DNA from: Bacteroides sp.
GTDB taxonomy: Bacteria; Bacteroidota; Bacteroidia; Bacteroidales; Muribaculaceae
Assembly (NCBI GenBank): GCA_014801735.1
Contig: JAAVDO010000012.1
Coordinates: 1-55,829 of the forward strand
Reading direction: 5' to 3'
DNA length: 55,829 nt
The notes beneath the pieces were generated by a model, which saw nothing but the letters and a program-made list of their open reading frames with translations, ran no database searches and was not told the origin of the DNA. Positions 43,565-51,486 of this stretch are shown in pieces; positions within the stretch are counted from its first letter, which is position 1, and each line of letters starts with the position of its first letter. Both the position numbers and the translations under genes were made by a program.

Positions 43565-44311
43565 ATGAAATTACTCGAAGGAAAGACCGCGCTCATCACT
43601 GGTGCTGCTCGCGGTATCGGAAAGGCCCTTGCCCTGAAGTTCGCTCAGGAAGGTGCTAACATCGCTTTCACCGATCTCGTGATTGACGAAAGCGGTAAGC
43701 AGACCGAAGAGGAAATTGCTGCTCTCGGTGTTCAGGTTAAGGGTTACGCTTCTAACGCTGCCGATTTCAATCAGACCAAGGAAGTTGTCGATCAGGTTAA
43801 GAAAGATTTTGGTCGTATTGATATCCTGGTTAACAACGCCGGTATCACCAAAGATGGCCTCATGCTTCGCATGACTGAGCAGCAGTGGGATGCTGTTATT
43901 GCTGTCAACCTTAAGAGCGCTTTCAACTTCATCAATGCTGTTCTCCCCATCATGATGCGTCAGCGCAGCGGCAGCATCATCAACATGGCTTCGGTTGTCG
44001 GTGTTCATGGCAACGCCGGTCAGGCAAACTACGCCGCCTCGAAGGCCGGCCTTATTGCTCTTGCAAAGAGCATCGCTCAGGAGGTTGGTTCGCGTGGCAT
44101 CCGTGCTAATGCGATCGCACCCGGATTTATCGAGACTGCAATGACCGCAGCTCTTCCCGATGAGATCCGTAAAGAGTGGATTCAGAAGATACCTCTGCGT
44201 CGCGGCGGTAAGGTAGAGGATATCGCCGAGGTTGCTACCTTCCTTGCCAGCGATATGTCGAGCTACGTTACCGGCCAGGTTATTCAGGTCGATGGCGGCA
44301 TGAACATGTGA
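43565..44311 (+). CDS. fabG: 3-oxoacyl-ACP reductase FabG
   Basis: FabG reduces 3-oxoacyl-ACP with NADPH in fatty-acid elongation. The 248 residues contain TGAARGIG (12-19), NNAG (90-93), the catalytic triad Ser143, Tyr156 and Lys160 (NMASVVGVHGNAGQANYAASK), and end VTGQVIQVDGGMNM. ATG 43565 is chosen over an upstream start inside tetR. It is the canonical short-chain dehydrogenase of this length, though other SDR substrates cannot be excluded. It is followed by a very long palindrome. Confidence 0.95.
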   Translation: MKLLEGKTALITGAARGIGKALALKFAQEGANIAFTDLVIDESGKQTEEEIAALGVQVKGYASNAADFNQTKEVVDQVKKDFGRIDILVNNAGITKDGLMLRMTEQQWDAVIAVNLKSAFNFINAVLPIMMRQRSGSIINMASVVGVHGNAGQANYAASKAGLIALAKSIAQEVGSRGIRANAIAPGFIETAMTAALPDEIRKEWIQKIPLRRGGKVEDIAEVATFLASDMSSYVTGQVIQVDGGMNM

Positions 44312-44334
44312 TCCTGACTTCCTATAGTTAGTTT

Positions 44335-44388
44335 TAATCAAGATAAGAGAGGAGGAGCGAATTCGCTCCTCCTCTCTTATCTTGATTA
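44335..44388. terminator. 54-bp perfect palindrome between fabG and fusA2 (bidirectional terminator)
   Basis: The arms are 27 bases each with no loop bases; the centre is GCGAATTCGC at about 44361/44362. It lies between convergent stops (44311 and 44397). The outer stem is A/T-rich (TAATCAAGATAAG) and the inner one G/C-rich (GAGGAGGAGCG). U-tracts are absent. In RNA it would form one long hairpin. Confidence 0.8.
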
Positions 44389-44396
44389 GGCGTCTA

Positions 44397-46559
44397 TCAG
44401 TCCTCGTTGCCGGCGTTCTTTTCTGCGTATTCTTTAAGCAGCTTCTCCTGTACGTCGCCCGGAACGAGCTCGTAGTCGGAGAACTTCATAGTGAACGAGC
44501 TGCGGCCACCGGTGATTGAGCTCAGAGCAGTTGAGTAACTCGACATCTCTTTCAGGGGCACGCGGGCCTGAATCTTCTCAAATCCGTTTTCGCTCGACAT
44601 ACCCATGATCATGGCACGACGTCCCTGCAGATCGCCCATCACGTCGCCCATAGCATCGCTCGGAACCATAACTTCTACGTCATACACCGGTTCGAGAATC
44701 TTCGGGTTTGCGTTGCGGAAAGCCTCGCTGAACGCATTGCGGCCTGCCAGACGGAACGATATTTCATTGGAGTCTACCGGGTGCATCTTGCCGTCATATA
44801 TGCATACTCTCACGTCGCGGGCGTATGAGCCTGTCAGCGGGCCCTGTTCCATGCGGTCCATGAGGCCTTTCACGATAGCCGGGATAAAGCGTGAGTCGAT
44901 CGCACCACCAACTATACAGTCGCACACTACCAGTTTGCCACCCCAGTCCAGAGGTATCTCCTGTGTGTCGCGCACTTTCATCACGTATTCCTGATTGCCG
45001 AAACGATAGCTTGTAGGAGCTGGCATACCTTCGGTATACGGTTCTATGATCAGGTGTACTTCACCGAACTGACCCGATCCGCCCGATTGTTTCTTATGGC
45101 GGTAGTCTGCTCGCGAGGCTTTGGTTATGGTCTCGCGGTATGGAATCTTGGGTTCATCGAAAGCAATAGGCAGCTTGTCGTTGTTTTCAACACGCCATTT
45201 CAGGGTGCGCAGGTGGAATTCACCCTGGCCCTTCAGAATTGTCTGCTTGAGCTCCTTCGATTGTTCTACGATCCAGGTAGGATCCTCCTCGTGCATTCTT
45301 GTCAGGATAGCCGACAGCTTTTCAGCGTCACTTTCAGTAACGGGCCGGATTGCACGCTGATATTTGGGTGCGGGATACTTGATGAAATCAAATGCCCAGT
45401 CACATCCTTTCGCATCGAGAGTATTGCCGGTGCGGACATCTTTGAGTTTAACGGTTGCACCTATATCGCCGGCACACAATTTGTCGACAGGAGTCTTGAT
45501 CTGACCACATACGCAGTATATCTGTGCCAGACGCTCTTTTGAACCTCTGTCTATGTTTTCGAGATCAGCGCCGGTTGTCAGTGTTCCCGACATAACTTTG
45601 AAGTAGCTTACTTCGCCGATATGCGGCTCTATGGTGGTCTTGAAAACGAACAGGCTCAGCGGGCCGTTTGAATCAGGCTTCACGGCCTCACCTGCAGTGT
45701 TGTGAGGTGCAGGCATCTCTTCCACGAACGGAACTACATTGCCGAGGAATTCCATCATGCGACGAACACCCATATCCTTGAGCGCGCTCACACAGAACAC
45801 CGGATAGATTGAACGGTCTATAAGGCCTTTGCGGATGCCTTCGCGCATCTCATCTTCTGTCAGGTGTCCCTGATCGAAGAATTTTTCCATCAGAGTCTCG
45901 TCGTTTTCAGCTGCGGCCTCTACGAGTTGCTGGTGCAGTTCAAGAGCGCGTTCCATCTGATCTTCCGGCACTTCTTCGATAGTGGGTACACCGCCGTCCG
46001 GACCCCATGAATACTTTTTCATGAGAAGTACGTCGATCATGGCGTTAAAGTCGGGACCGCAGTTTAAAGGATACTGGATCGGGGTGACTTTCTTACCGAA
46101 AATCTCCTTCATCTGTTCGATCACGTTCTCATAGTCAGCCTTTTCGCCATCAAGCTGGTTGATTGCGAAAATAACGGGTTTCTTTACTGACGCACATGTG
46201 CGGAATATGTTCTGTGTGCCAACCTCTACACCATATTGCGCATCGACGAGTATTACGCCGGTATCGGTTACGTTGAGGGCTGTGATGGCATTGCCAACGA
46301 AGTCATCGGCTCCGGGGCAGTCGATAACATTCAGCTTCTTGCCAAGGAATTCAGCATAGAAGATAGTTGAGAAGACTGAATATCCATATTCTTTTTTTTT
46401 AGTGTTATAATCGCTCACTGTGTTCTTTCCCTCTATGGTTCCGCGACGTTTTATCACTCCACACTCGTAGAGCATCGACTCGGCGAGTGTGGTCTTACCG
46501 GAGCCCTTACTTCCGAGCAGGGCTATGTTTTTGATTTCGTTAGTCTGATAAACTTTCAT
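44397..46559 (-). CDS. fusA2: Elongation factor G paralogue (EF-G2 type) without the catalytic histidine
   Basis: The 720 residues have all EF-G domains. The P-loop is GSKGSGKTT (16-24), but the switch I motif RGITI is replaced by YGYSVFST (58-65), and the G3 box reads DCPGADDF (80-87) instead of DTPGHVDF, so Ala84 stands where the catalytic histidine should be. G4 is NQLD (134-137). This matches Bacteroides EF-G2, which is reported to support translocation without GTP hydrolysis under carbon starvation. Domains II-V follow (GEFHLRTLKWRV, GGAIDSRFIPAIVKGL). The housekeeping fusA is not in the window. Confidence 0.88.
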   Translation of the reverse strand: MKVYQTNEIKNIALLGSKGSGKTTLAESMLYECGVIKRRGTIEGKNTVSDYNTKKKEYGYSVFSTIFYAEFLGKKLNVIDCPGADDFVGNAITALNVTDTGVILVDAQYGVEVGTQNIFRTCASVKKPVIFAINQLDGEKADYENVIEQMKEIFGKKVTPIQYPLNCGPDFNAMIDVLLMKKYSWGPDGGVPTIEEVPEDQMERALELHQQLVEAAAENDETLMEKFFDQGHLTEDEMREGIRKGLIDRSIYPVFCVSALKDMGVRRMMEFLGNVVPFVEEMPAPHNTAGEAVKPDSNGPLSLFVFKTTIEPHIGEVSYFKVMSGTLTTGADLENIDRGSKERLAQIYCVCGQIKTPVDKLCAGDIGATVKLKDVRTGNTLDAKGCDWAFDFIKYPAPKYQRAIRPVTESDAEKLSAILTRMHEEDPTWIVEQSKELKQTILKGQGEFHLRTLKWRVENNDKLPIAFDEPKIPYRETITKASRADYRHKKQSGGSGQFGEVHLIIEPYTEGMPAPTSYRFGNQEYVMKVRDTQEIPLDWGGKLVVCDCIVGGAIDSRFIPAIVKGLMDRMEQGPLTGSYARDVRVCIYDGKMHPVDSNEISFRLAGRNAFSEAFRNANPKILEPVYDVEVMVPSDAMGDVMGDLQGRRAMIMGMSSENGFEKIQARVPLKEMSSYSTALSSITGGRSSFTMKFSDYELVPGDVQEKLLKEYAEKNAGNED

Positions 46560-46863
46560 GTTATTAGAAGTTTATGGTGTAAGGTTGGGGTTTCGTTATG
46601 TCGTTCGGAGGCTTTTATCAGTCTCTCCGTTTCGATTTGACGCCGAAATATAGTAACATTCTTTCATTCACGCATCATTTTAAACTATGTTAGAAAACAT
46701 GCTTTTATGACACCGCTATTGTTCTGCTCCTTTTCTCGCAAATTTTTTGTAACTTTGCACCCCGTTTTGCCCAGCCTCTATCATCCGGAAATTGATGCGG
46801 TAATAAAGAGCAATATGTTTGGGGCAACCTCTATTATAATAACAGACCATTCCAGACAAATAT
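46560..46863. promoter_or_regulatory. Divergent intergenic region between fusA2 and lon
   Basis: The lon side has TAACTTTG at 46750-46757, with a leader of about 100 bases. On the fusA2 side no TAnnTTTG box is visible. An inverted repeat ATGTT-AGAA-AACAT at 46687-46700 lies about 130 bases upstream of fusA2 and about 50 before the lon box and could be a regulator site. Nothing else is recognisable. Confidence 0.5.
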
Positions 46864-49287
46864 ATGGCAGATCACGATTCCTCAAAAATCATTTCTTTCG
46901 GACAGATCGACATTGATTCTTCCAAATTCGGTAAGGAACCCGATTGCGAATCCCTGCCGATACTTGCAACCCGCGGTATGGTTCTCTTCCCGGGTGTGAC
47001 TTTCCCTATACAGTTAGGCCGCGAAGTTTCTATTGCGACAGCAACATCAGCTTCTGAGGAGTCGGTGCCGGTAGGCATTGTATGTCAGCGTGACCCCGAG
47101 CAGGAAAATATCGATTCTCTTGATCAACTCTACGATCTGGGAGTCATGGCCGATGTCCTGAAGGTGTTTACGTTGCCCGACGGTACGAAGACCGCTATTG
47201 TGCGCGGACGTGATAAAATAAAGATTCTCGGCCCTGCCGATACGGCTGTGGATGATCGTCTTGCAGCTCATGTTAAGACGGTCAGCGAGAAGGCCGTACA
47301 GAACGATCTGGAGTTTGAGTGTCTTGCCAATTCTATCAGACAGACGGCTCGCTCCCTCATTAAGAAAACATCATCGGCAGACGAGCCCAACGAGTTGCTC
47401 TTTAATATAGAGAACAACAGCGAGTCGACTATGCTCGTTAATCTCATTGCTACCCATTCACCTCTCTCTCCGTCCGACAAGATCGAACTGCTGCGTTGCA
47501 ATATGCTTAAGGAGCGTGCTTTCAAACTGCTCTCAAAGCTGTCACACCTTTATGAGATGGCGATGATAGTCGACGATATAAAGCGGCGCACCAGCAATAA
47601 TATAAGTGAGCAGCAGCGTCAGGCTTTCCTTCAGCAGCAGATGGAGGCAATCCGCTCAGAGCTTTATGGCGGAGATGATGAGGCTAAGCAACTTAAGGAT
47701 CGTGCTGATCAGGTAGCTCTTTCCGAAGATGCCAGGCGTGTATTCGACCGTGAGATTTCCAAACTTTCGCGGCTCAATCCTCAGAGTCCGGATTACTCGG
47801 TACTATATAGCTATCTTGAGCTTATGCTCGAATTGCCGTGGACAGTCTACGATCCTTTATCGACCGACCTTGCCGAAGCACGGCGCATTCTCGATGCCGA
47901 TCATTTCGGTCTTGAGAAGGTGAAAGAACGGATAGTAGAGCAGCTTGCCGTACTTATGAATACGCCAGATTCCCATGCTCCTATTCTCTGTCTTGTCGGG
48001 GCTCCTGGCGTCGGTAAGACTTCACTCGGCAAATCGATTGCGGCTGCTCTCGGGCGTAAATATCAGCGGGTGTCGCTCGGTGGTCTTCACGACGAAGCTG
48101 AGCTGCGGGGACATAGGCGTACTTATATAGGTGCGATGCCGGGCCGCATAATCGACGCTCTGCGGAGAGCTCGTTCTTCCAACCCGGTTCTTCTTCTTGA
48201 TGAGATCGACAAGATAGGTGCGGATTTCAAAGGCGATCCCGCTGCCGCTCTGCTTGAGGTGCTCGATCCTGAACAGAACTGTCGTTTCCATGACAACTAT
48301 CTTGATGTCGATTTCGATCTGTCCCATGTTCTGTTCGTAGCGACGGCAAATTCACTTTCAACCATTCAGCAACCCCTGCTCGACAGAATGGAGGTGATTG
48401 ATATCTCAGGTTATCTGCTTGAAGAAAAAGTTGAGATAGCGCGACGTCATCTTATACCGCGTCTTTTGGCTCAGCATGAATTCGAACCGTCTCAGCTCAT
48501 TATTTCCGACGAAGCGATTATCGCAGTCATTGAAGGTTATACTGGGGAAAGTGGTGTGCGTCAGCTCGACAAGAAACTTGCTGCGATCGTCAGAAAGGCG
48601 GTGATAGCTAAAGTTGAGAAACGAGATTTCCCGACGGTAGTTACCCCTGAAATGTTGCGTGATCTCATTGGTGTAGCCCCGTATAGTCGCGACCGTTATC
48701 AAGGTAATGATTATGCGGGAGTAGTGACAGGTCTGGCGTGGACACCGGCTGGAGGCGAGATCCTATATGTTGAAACTTCGGTTGCTCCGGGCAAAGGTGA
48801 GAAAATCACAATAACCGGACAGCTTGGCGACGTTATGAAGGAATCTGCCGCCATCGCGCTGCAATATGTGCGAAGCCATGCACATTCCCTTGGAATCGAC
48901 CCGAGAGTGTTCGAGCAATATCAGATTCATATACATGTCCCCGAGGGTGCTATACCGAAGGATGGTCCGTCGGCTGGCATAACCCTTGCCACCTCGATTG
49001 CTTCGGCTCTGACTCGTCGCAAGGTTGCACCACGCATAGCCATGACTGGAGAACTGACGTTGCGTGGACTTGTATTGCCCGTCGGTGGCATCAAGGAAAA
49101 GATTTTGGCCGCCAAGCGTGCCGGAGTCCGCACTATCATCCTTTCAGAAGAAAACCGAAAGAATATCGAGGAAATACCTGCCAACTATCTCGATGGACTC
49201 ACATTTGAATATGTAAAGGATGTGAGCAAGGTGCTCGATATTGCTCTTACTGACGAGATCGTAGGGGAGCCCCTTGCAGTCAGCTGA
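46864..49287 (+). CDS. lon: ATP-dependent Lon protease
   Basis: Lon degrades damaged and regulatory proteins. The 807 residues have an N-terminal LonN domain (about 30-240, [20 protein letters not shown]), an AAA+ domain with Walker A GAPGVGKT (about 379-386), and a protease domain with Ser703 (KDGPSAG) and Lys746 ([12 protein letters not shown]) as the catalytic dyad. The ATG at 46864 gives a normal length. Its stop overlaps that of the convergent CYTH gene by eight bases in the palindrome TCAGCTGA. Confidence 0.97.
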   Translation: MADHDSSKIISFGQIDIDSSKFGKEPDCESLPILATRGMVLFPGVTFPIQLGREVSIATATSASEESVPVGIVCQRDPEQENIDSLDQLYDLGVMADVLKVFTLPDGTKTAIVRGRDKIKILGPADTAVDDRLAAHVKTVSEKAVQNDLEFECLANSIRQTARSLIKKTSSADEPNELLFNIENNSESTMLVNLIATHSPLSPSDKIELLRCNMLKERAFKLLSKLSHLYEMAMIVDDIKRRTSNNISEQQRQAFLQQQMEAIRSELYGGDDEAKQLKDRADQVALSEDARRVFDREISKLSRLNPQSPDYSVLYSYLELMLELPWTVYDPLSTDLAEARRILDADHFGLEKVKERIVEQLAVLMNTPDSHAPILCLVGAPGVGKTSLGKSIAAALGRKYQRVSLGGLHDEAELRGHRRTYIGAMPGRIIDALRRARSSNPVLLLDEIDKIGADFKGDPAAALLEVLDPEQNCRFHDNYLDVDFDLSHVLFVATANSLSTIQQPLLDRMEVIDISGYLLEEKVEIARRHLIPRLLAQHEFEPSQLIISDEAIIAVIEGYTGESGVRQLDKKLAAIVRKAVIAKVEKRDFPTVVTPEMLRDLIGVAPYSRDRYQGNDYAGVVTGLAWTPAGGEILYVETSVAPGKGEKITITGQLGDVMKESAAIALQYVRSHAHSLGIDPRVFEQYQIHIHVPEGAIPKDGPSAGITLATSIASALTRRKVAPRIAMTGELTLRGLVLPVGGIKEKILAAKRAGVRTIILSEENRKNIEEIPANYLDGLTFEYVKDVSKVLDIALTDEIVGEPLAVS

Positions 49288-49753
49288 TCTGCTTGTCGGG
49301 CAGACCGAAGCGGGCGAGCATGCTGTTGAAGTAACGCGGATCGTCGCTGACCTCTTTTTCTATCCAGTCCGGAAGATCAATCTTTTCTTCCGGGCTGGAT
49401 AGTTCAATTTCTGCAGTTACAAGCCCGTTAAGATCACCGTGGTACTCATCTATTTCCCAACGGCCGCAGTAATACCGTGTCTTTTTGATCACGGTCACCT
49501 CTTTGTTCGAGCACTGTTCGAGCATTTCTTCTGCATCGACGGCTGGTATCTCATACTCCCATTCGCTGCGTTCTATTCCGTTCGTTTTGCCTTTCACGGT
49601 TATGACACCTTTGTTGCCAACGACTCTTATTCTAACGGTTGCTGCTGGATCGGTGGAAAGATAACCCTGAATAATTTTCACGCTTCGGTCGGCCTGTTGG
49701 CTCATGTCAGTATCCGGCTTGACCAGAAATTTACGCTCTATCTCTTTGCCCAT
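49280..49753 (-). CDS. CYTH-domain protein (triphosphate tunnel metalloenzyme)
   Basis: The 157-residue protein starts MGKEIERKFLVK; the ExExK signature (Glu4, Glu6, Lys8) and the sequence of charged strands (VRIRVVGNKGVITVKGK, ERSEWEYEIPA, KTRYYCGRWEIDEYHGDLNG, TAEIELSSPEEKID) define the CYTH tunnel. Such proteins hydrolyse inorganic or nucleoside triphosphates with Mg; the bacterial short form is often a triphosphatase. The ATG at 49753 is used; an earlier TTG is inside the rlmD stop. It lies 5 bases after rlmD. Confidence 0.92.
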   Translation of the reverse strand: MGKEIERKFLVKPDTDMSQQADRSVKIIQGYLSTDPAATVRIRVVGNKGVITVKGKTNGIERSEWEYEIPAVDAEEMLEQCSNKEVTVIKKTRYYCGRWEIDEYHGDLNGLVTAEIELSSPEEKIDLPDWIEKEVSDDPRYFNSMLARFGLPDKQIS

Positions 49754-49758
49754 GTCGG

Positions 49759-51180
49759 TCAATCGGTTTTTAGAGAAAGTTTCACGACATTCTCGACGTG
49801 ATGGGTGTGAGGAAACATATCCACGGGCTGCACAGCCTCGATTTTGTATTTCTGAGAAAGAAGAGCAAGGTCGCGGGCCTGGGTGGCAGGATTGCAGCTC
49901 ACATAAACTATGCGCTCCGGAAGCGTACGCAAAATCACGTCGATCACGTCCTGATGCATACCGGCTCTCGGTGGATCGATGATCATTACGTCAGGACGAC
50001 CATGCTTACCGATAAATTCATCGGTGAGCACGTCTTTCATGTCGCCGGAGAAGAATGTAGTGTTACTGATACCGTTGATTGCAGAATTAATTTTGGCGTC
50101 TTCAATGGCGTCCGCCACATATTCTATGCCTATCACCCTCGATGCTTGGCGAGCAACGAAATTCGCAATAGTCCCCGTTCCGGTATAGAGGTCATATACC
50201 AGTTCTTTACCTGTCAGTCCGGCAAAATCTCTTGCAACTTTATACAACTCGTAGGCCTGTCGCGAATTTGTCTGATAGAAGGATTTCGGTCCAACTCTGA
50301 AACGCAGACCTTCCATCTCTTCTTCAATATATGGCAGACCGTCGTATGTGATTATTTCCTGATCGGAAATAGTGTCGTTTGCCTTGAGATTCACGACATA
50401 CATCAGCGACGTTATCTCAGGAAATTCCCTTGCTACCGCTTCCATCAGAAGGTCGATCTTAGGTTGGTCAGCCTCGCCGAAAACCATCACCGCCATCTTT
50501 TGGCCTGTTGAGGCTGTCCTGACCATAAGCGTGCGAAGCAGGCCCGTCTGTGCTCTGAGATCGTAGAATGTATAACCGTTCTCTTTGCCGAACTGCTTGA
50601 TGAATTTGCGAAGCCGGTTTGAGAAATCCTCCTGCAGATAGCAGCGATCTATATCGAGTACTTTATCGAACGCTCCGGGTATATGGAAGCCGGCGGCATC
50701 ACGATCAGGAAACACCTGTCCGCTCGCCATCTGCTCGTAAGTGAGCCAGCATTTGTTGCTGAACGTGTACTCGAGTTTATTGCGGTACTCCCAAATATCC
50801 TGGCTGCCGAGAATAGGCCGGATCGCTGGGAATTCTACTTTCCCGATCCTCTCCAGGGCATCTACTACCTGCTGCTGTTTCTGTTCAAGCTGGAAGCTGT
50901 AAGGCAGATGTTGCCAGCGGCAGCCTCCACAGATGGTGAAGTGACTGCATCTCGGCTCCCGGCGGATAGGCGAGGGCGTTATTAGTCTCTCTATGTGTCC
51001 CTCGGCATATCGACGCTTCCGACGGTCGATCTTTATGTCGGCTACATCGCCCGGGGCTCCGAAAGGAACGAAGACAATCATATCGCTGTCTGGCCATTTT
51101 GCCAGGGCATTGCCCTCGGCGGCTACTGCTGTGATGCTGACATCGGTCAGCAATGGAAGTTCTTTGCGTTTGCGTCCCAC
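49759..51180 (-). CDS. rlmD: 23S rRNA (uracil1939-C5)-methyltransferase RlmD
   Basis: RlmD methylates U1939 of 23S rRNA using SAM. From GTG 51180 it has 473 residues: a TRAM domain (about 8-70, LTDVSITAVAAEGNALAKWP), [4Fe-4S] cysteines Cys78, Cys84 and Cys87 (CSHFTICGGCRWQHL), and a Rossmann methyltransferase domain ending with the catalytic motif VYVSCNPATQARDL. The frame continues to TTG 51210, but that codon is part of the -7 box at 51208-51215, so it cannot be the start. Other TrmA/RlmC/D family members are possible targets. Confidence 0.9.
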   Translation of the reverse strand: MGRKRKELPLLTDVSITAVAAEGNALAKWPDSDMIVFVPFGAPGDVADIKIDRRKRRYAEGHIERLITPSPIRREPRCSHFTICGGCRWQHLPYSFQLEQKQQQVVDALERIGKVEFPAIRPILGSQDIWEYRNKLEYTFSNKCWLTYEQMASGQVFPDRDAAGFHIPGAFDKVLDIDRCYLQEDFSNRLRKFIKQFGKENGYTFYDLRAQTGLLRTLMVRTASTGQKMAVMVFGEADQPKIDLLMEAVAREFPEITSLMYVVNLKANDTISDQEIITYDGLPYIEEEMEGLRFRVGPKSFYQTNSRQAYELYKVARDFAGLTGKELVYDLYTGTGTIANFVARQASRVIGIEYVADAIEDAKINSAINGISNTTFFSGDMKDVLTDEFIGKHGRPDVMIIDPPRAGMHQDVIDVILRTLPERIVYVSCNPATQARDLALLSQKYKIEAVQPVDMFPHTHHVENVVKLSLKTD

Positions 51181-51207
51181 GTGTGAGATCTTTTGATTAT
51201 TTTGTCG

Positions 51208-51239
51208 CAAAGTTAACCCTTCTCATTGTAAAAATCAAA
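51208..51239 (-). promoter_or_regulatory. Promoter of rlmD-CYTH
   Basis: Minus strand: TTTG (51239-51236), 20 bases, TAACTTTG (51215-51208). Its -7 box covers the TTG at 51210, which rules out that start and supports GTG 51180. Confidence 0.75.
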
Positions 51240-51377
51240 TGAATCTGTAGGTCGTACCTGTTCCGCTAATAGTCCTGACAACACTTAATCATTTACAGAG
51301 TAGGGGAGTAGTAGAAAAATTATGGAATATTCACCCTTTTAATGCTCTTTTTACTTACGATTTTCAACTGAATCATA

Positions 51378-51407
51378 TTGCTGTTTCGTGGTTTTTTTCT
51401 AAATTTG
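51378..51407 (+). promoter_or_regulatory. Promoter of ppdK
   Basis: TTG (51378-51380), 19 bases, TAAATTTG (51400-51407), about 80 bases before the ATG at 51487. The leader has a small hairpin, CGGGTGTTTTCAGCCCG. Between the two divergent promoters (51240-51377) I see no gene. Confidence 0.7.
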
Positions 51408-51486
51408 CAGAGCCGACGGGTGTTTTCAGCCCGTTGAACCTACATAATCCGAATTCAACAAATTTTCCATATTAAATTCTATCTGA

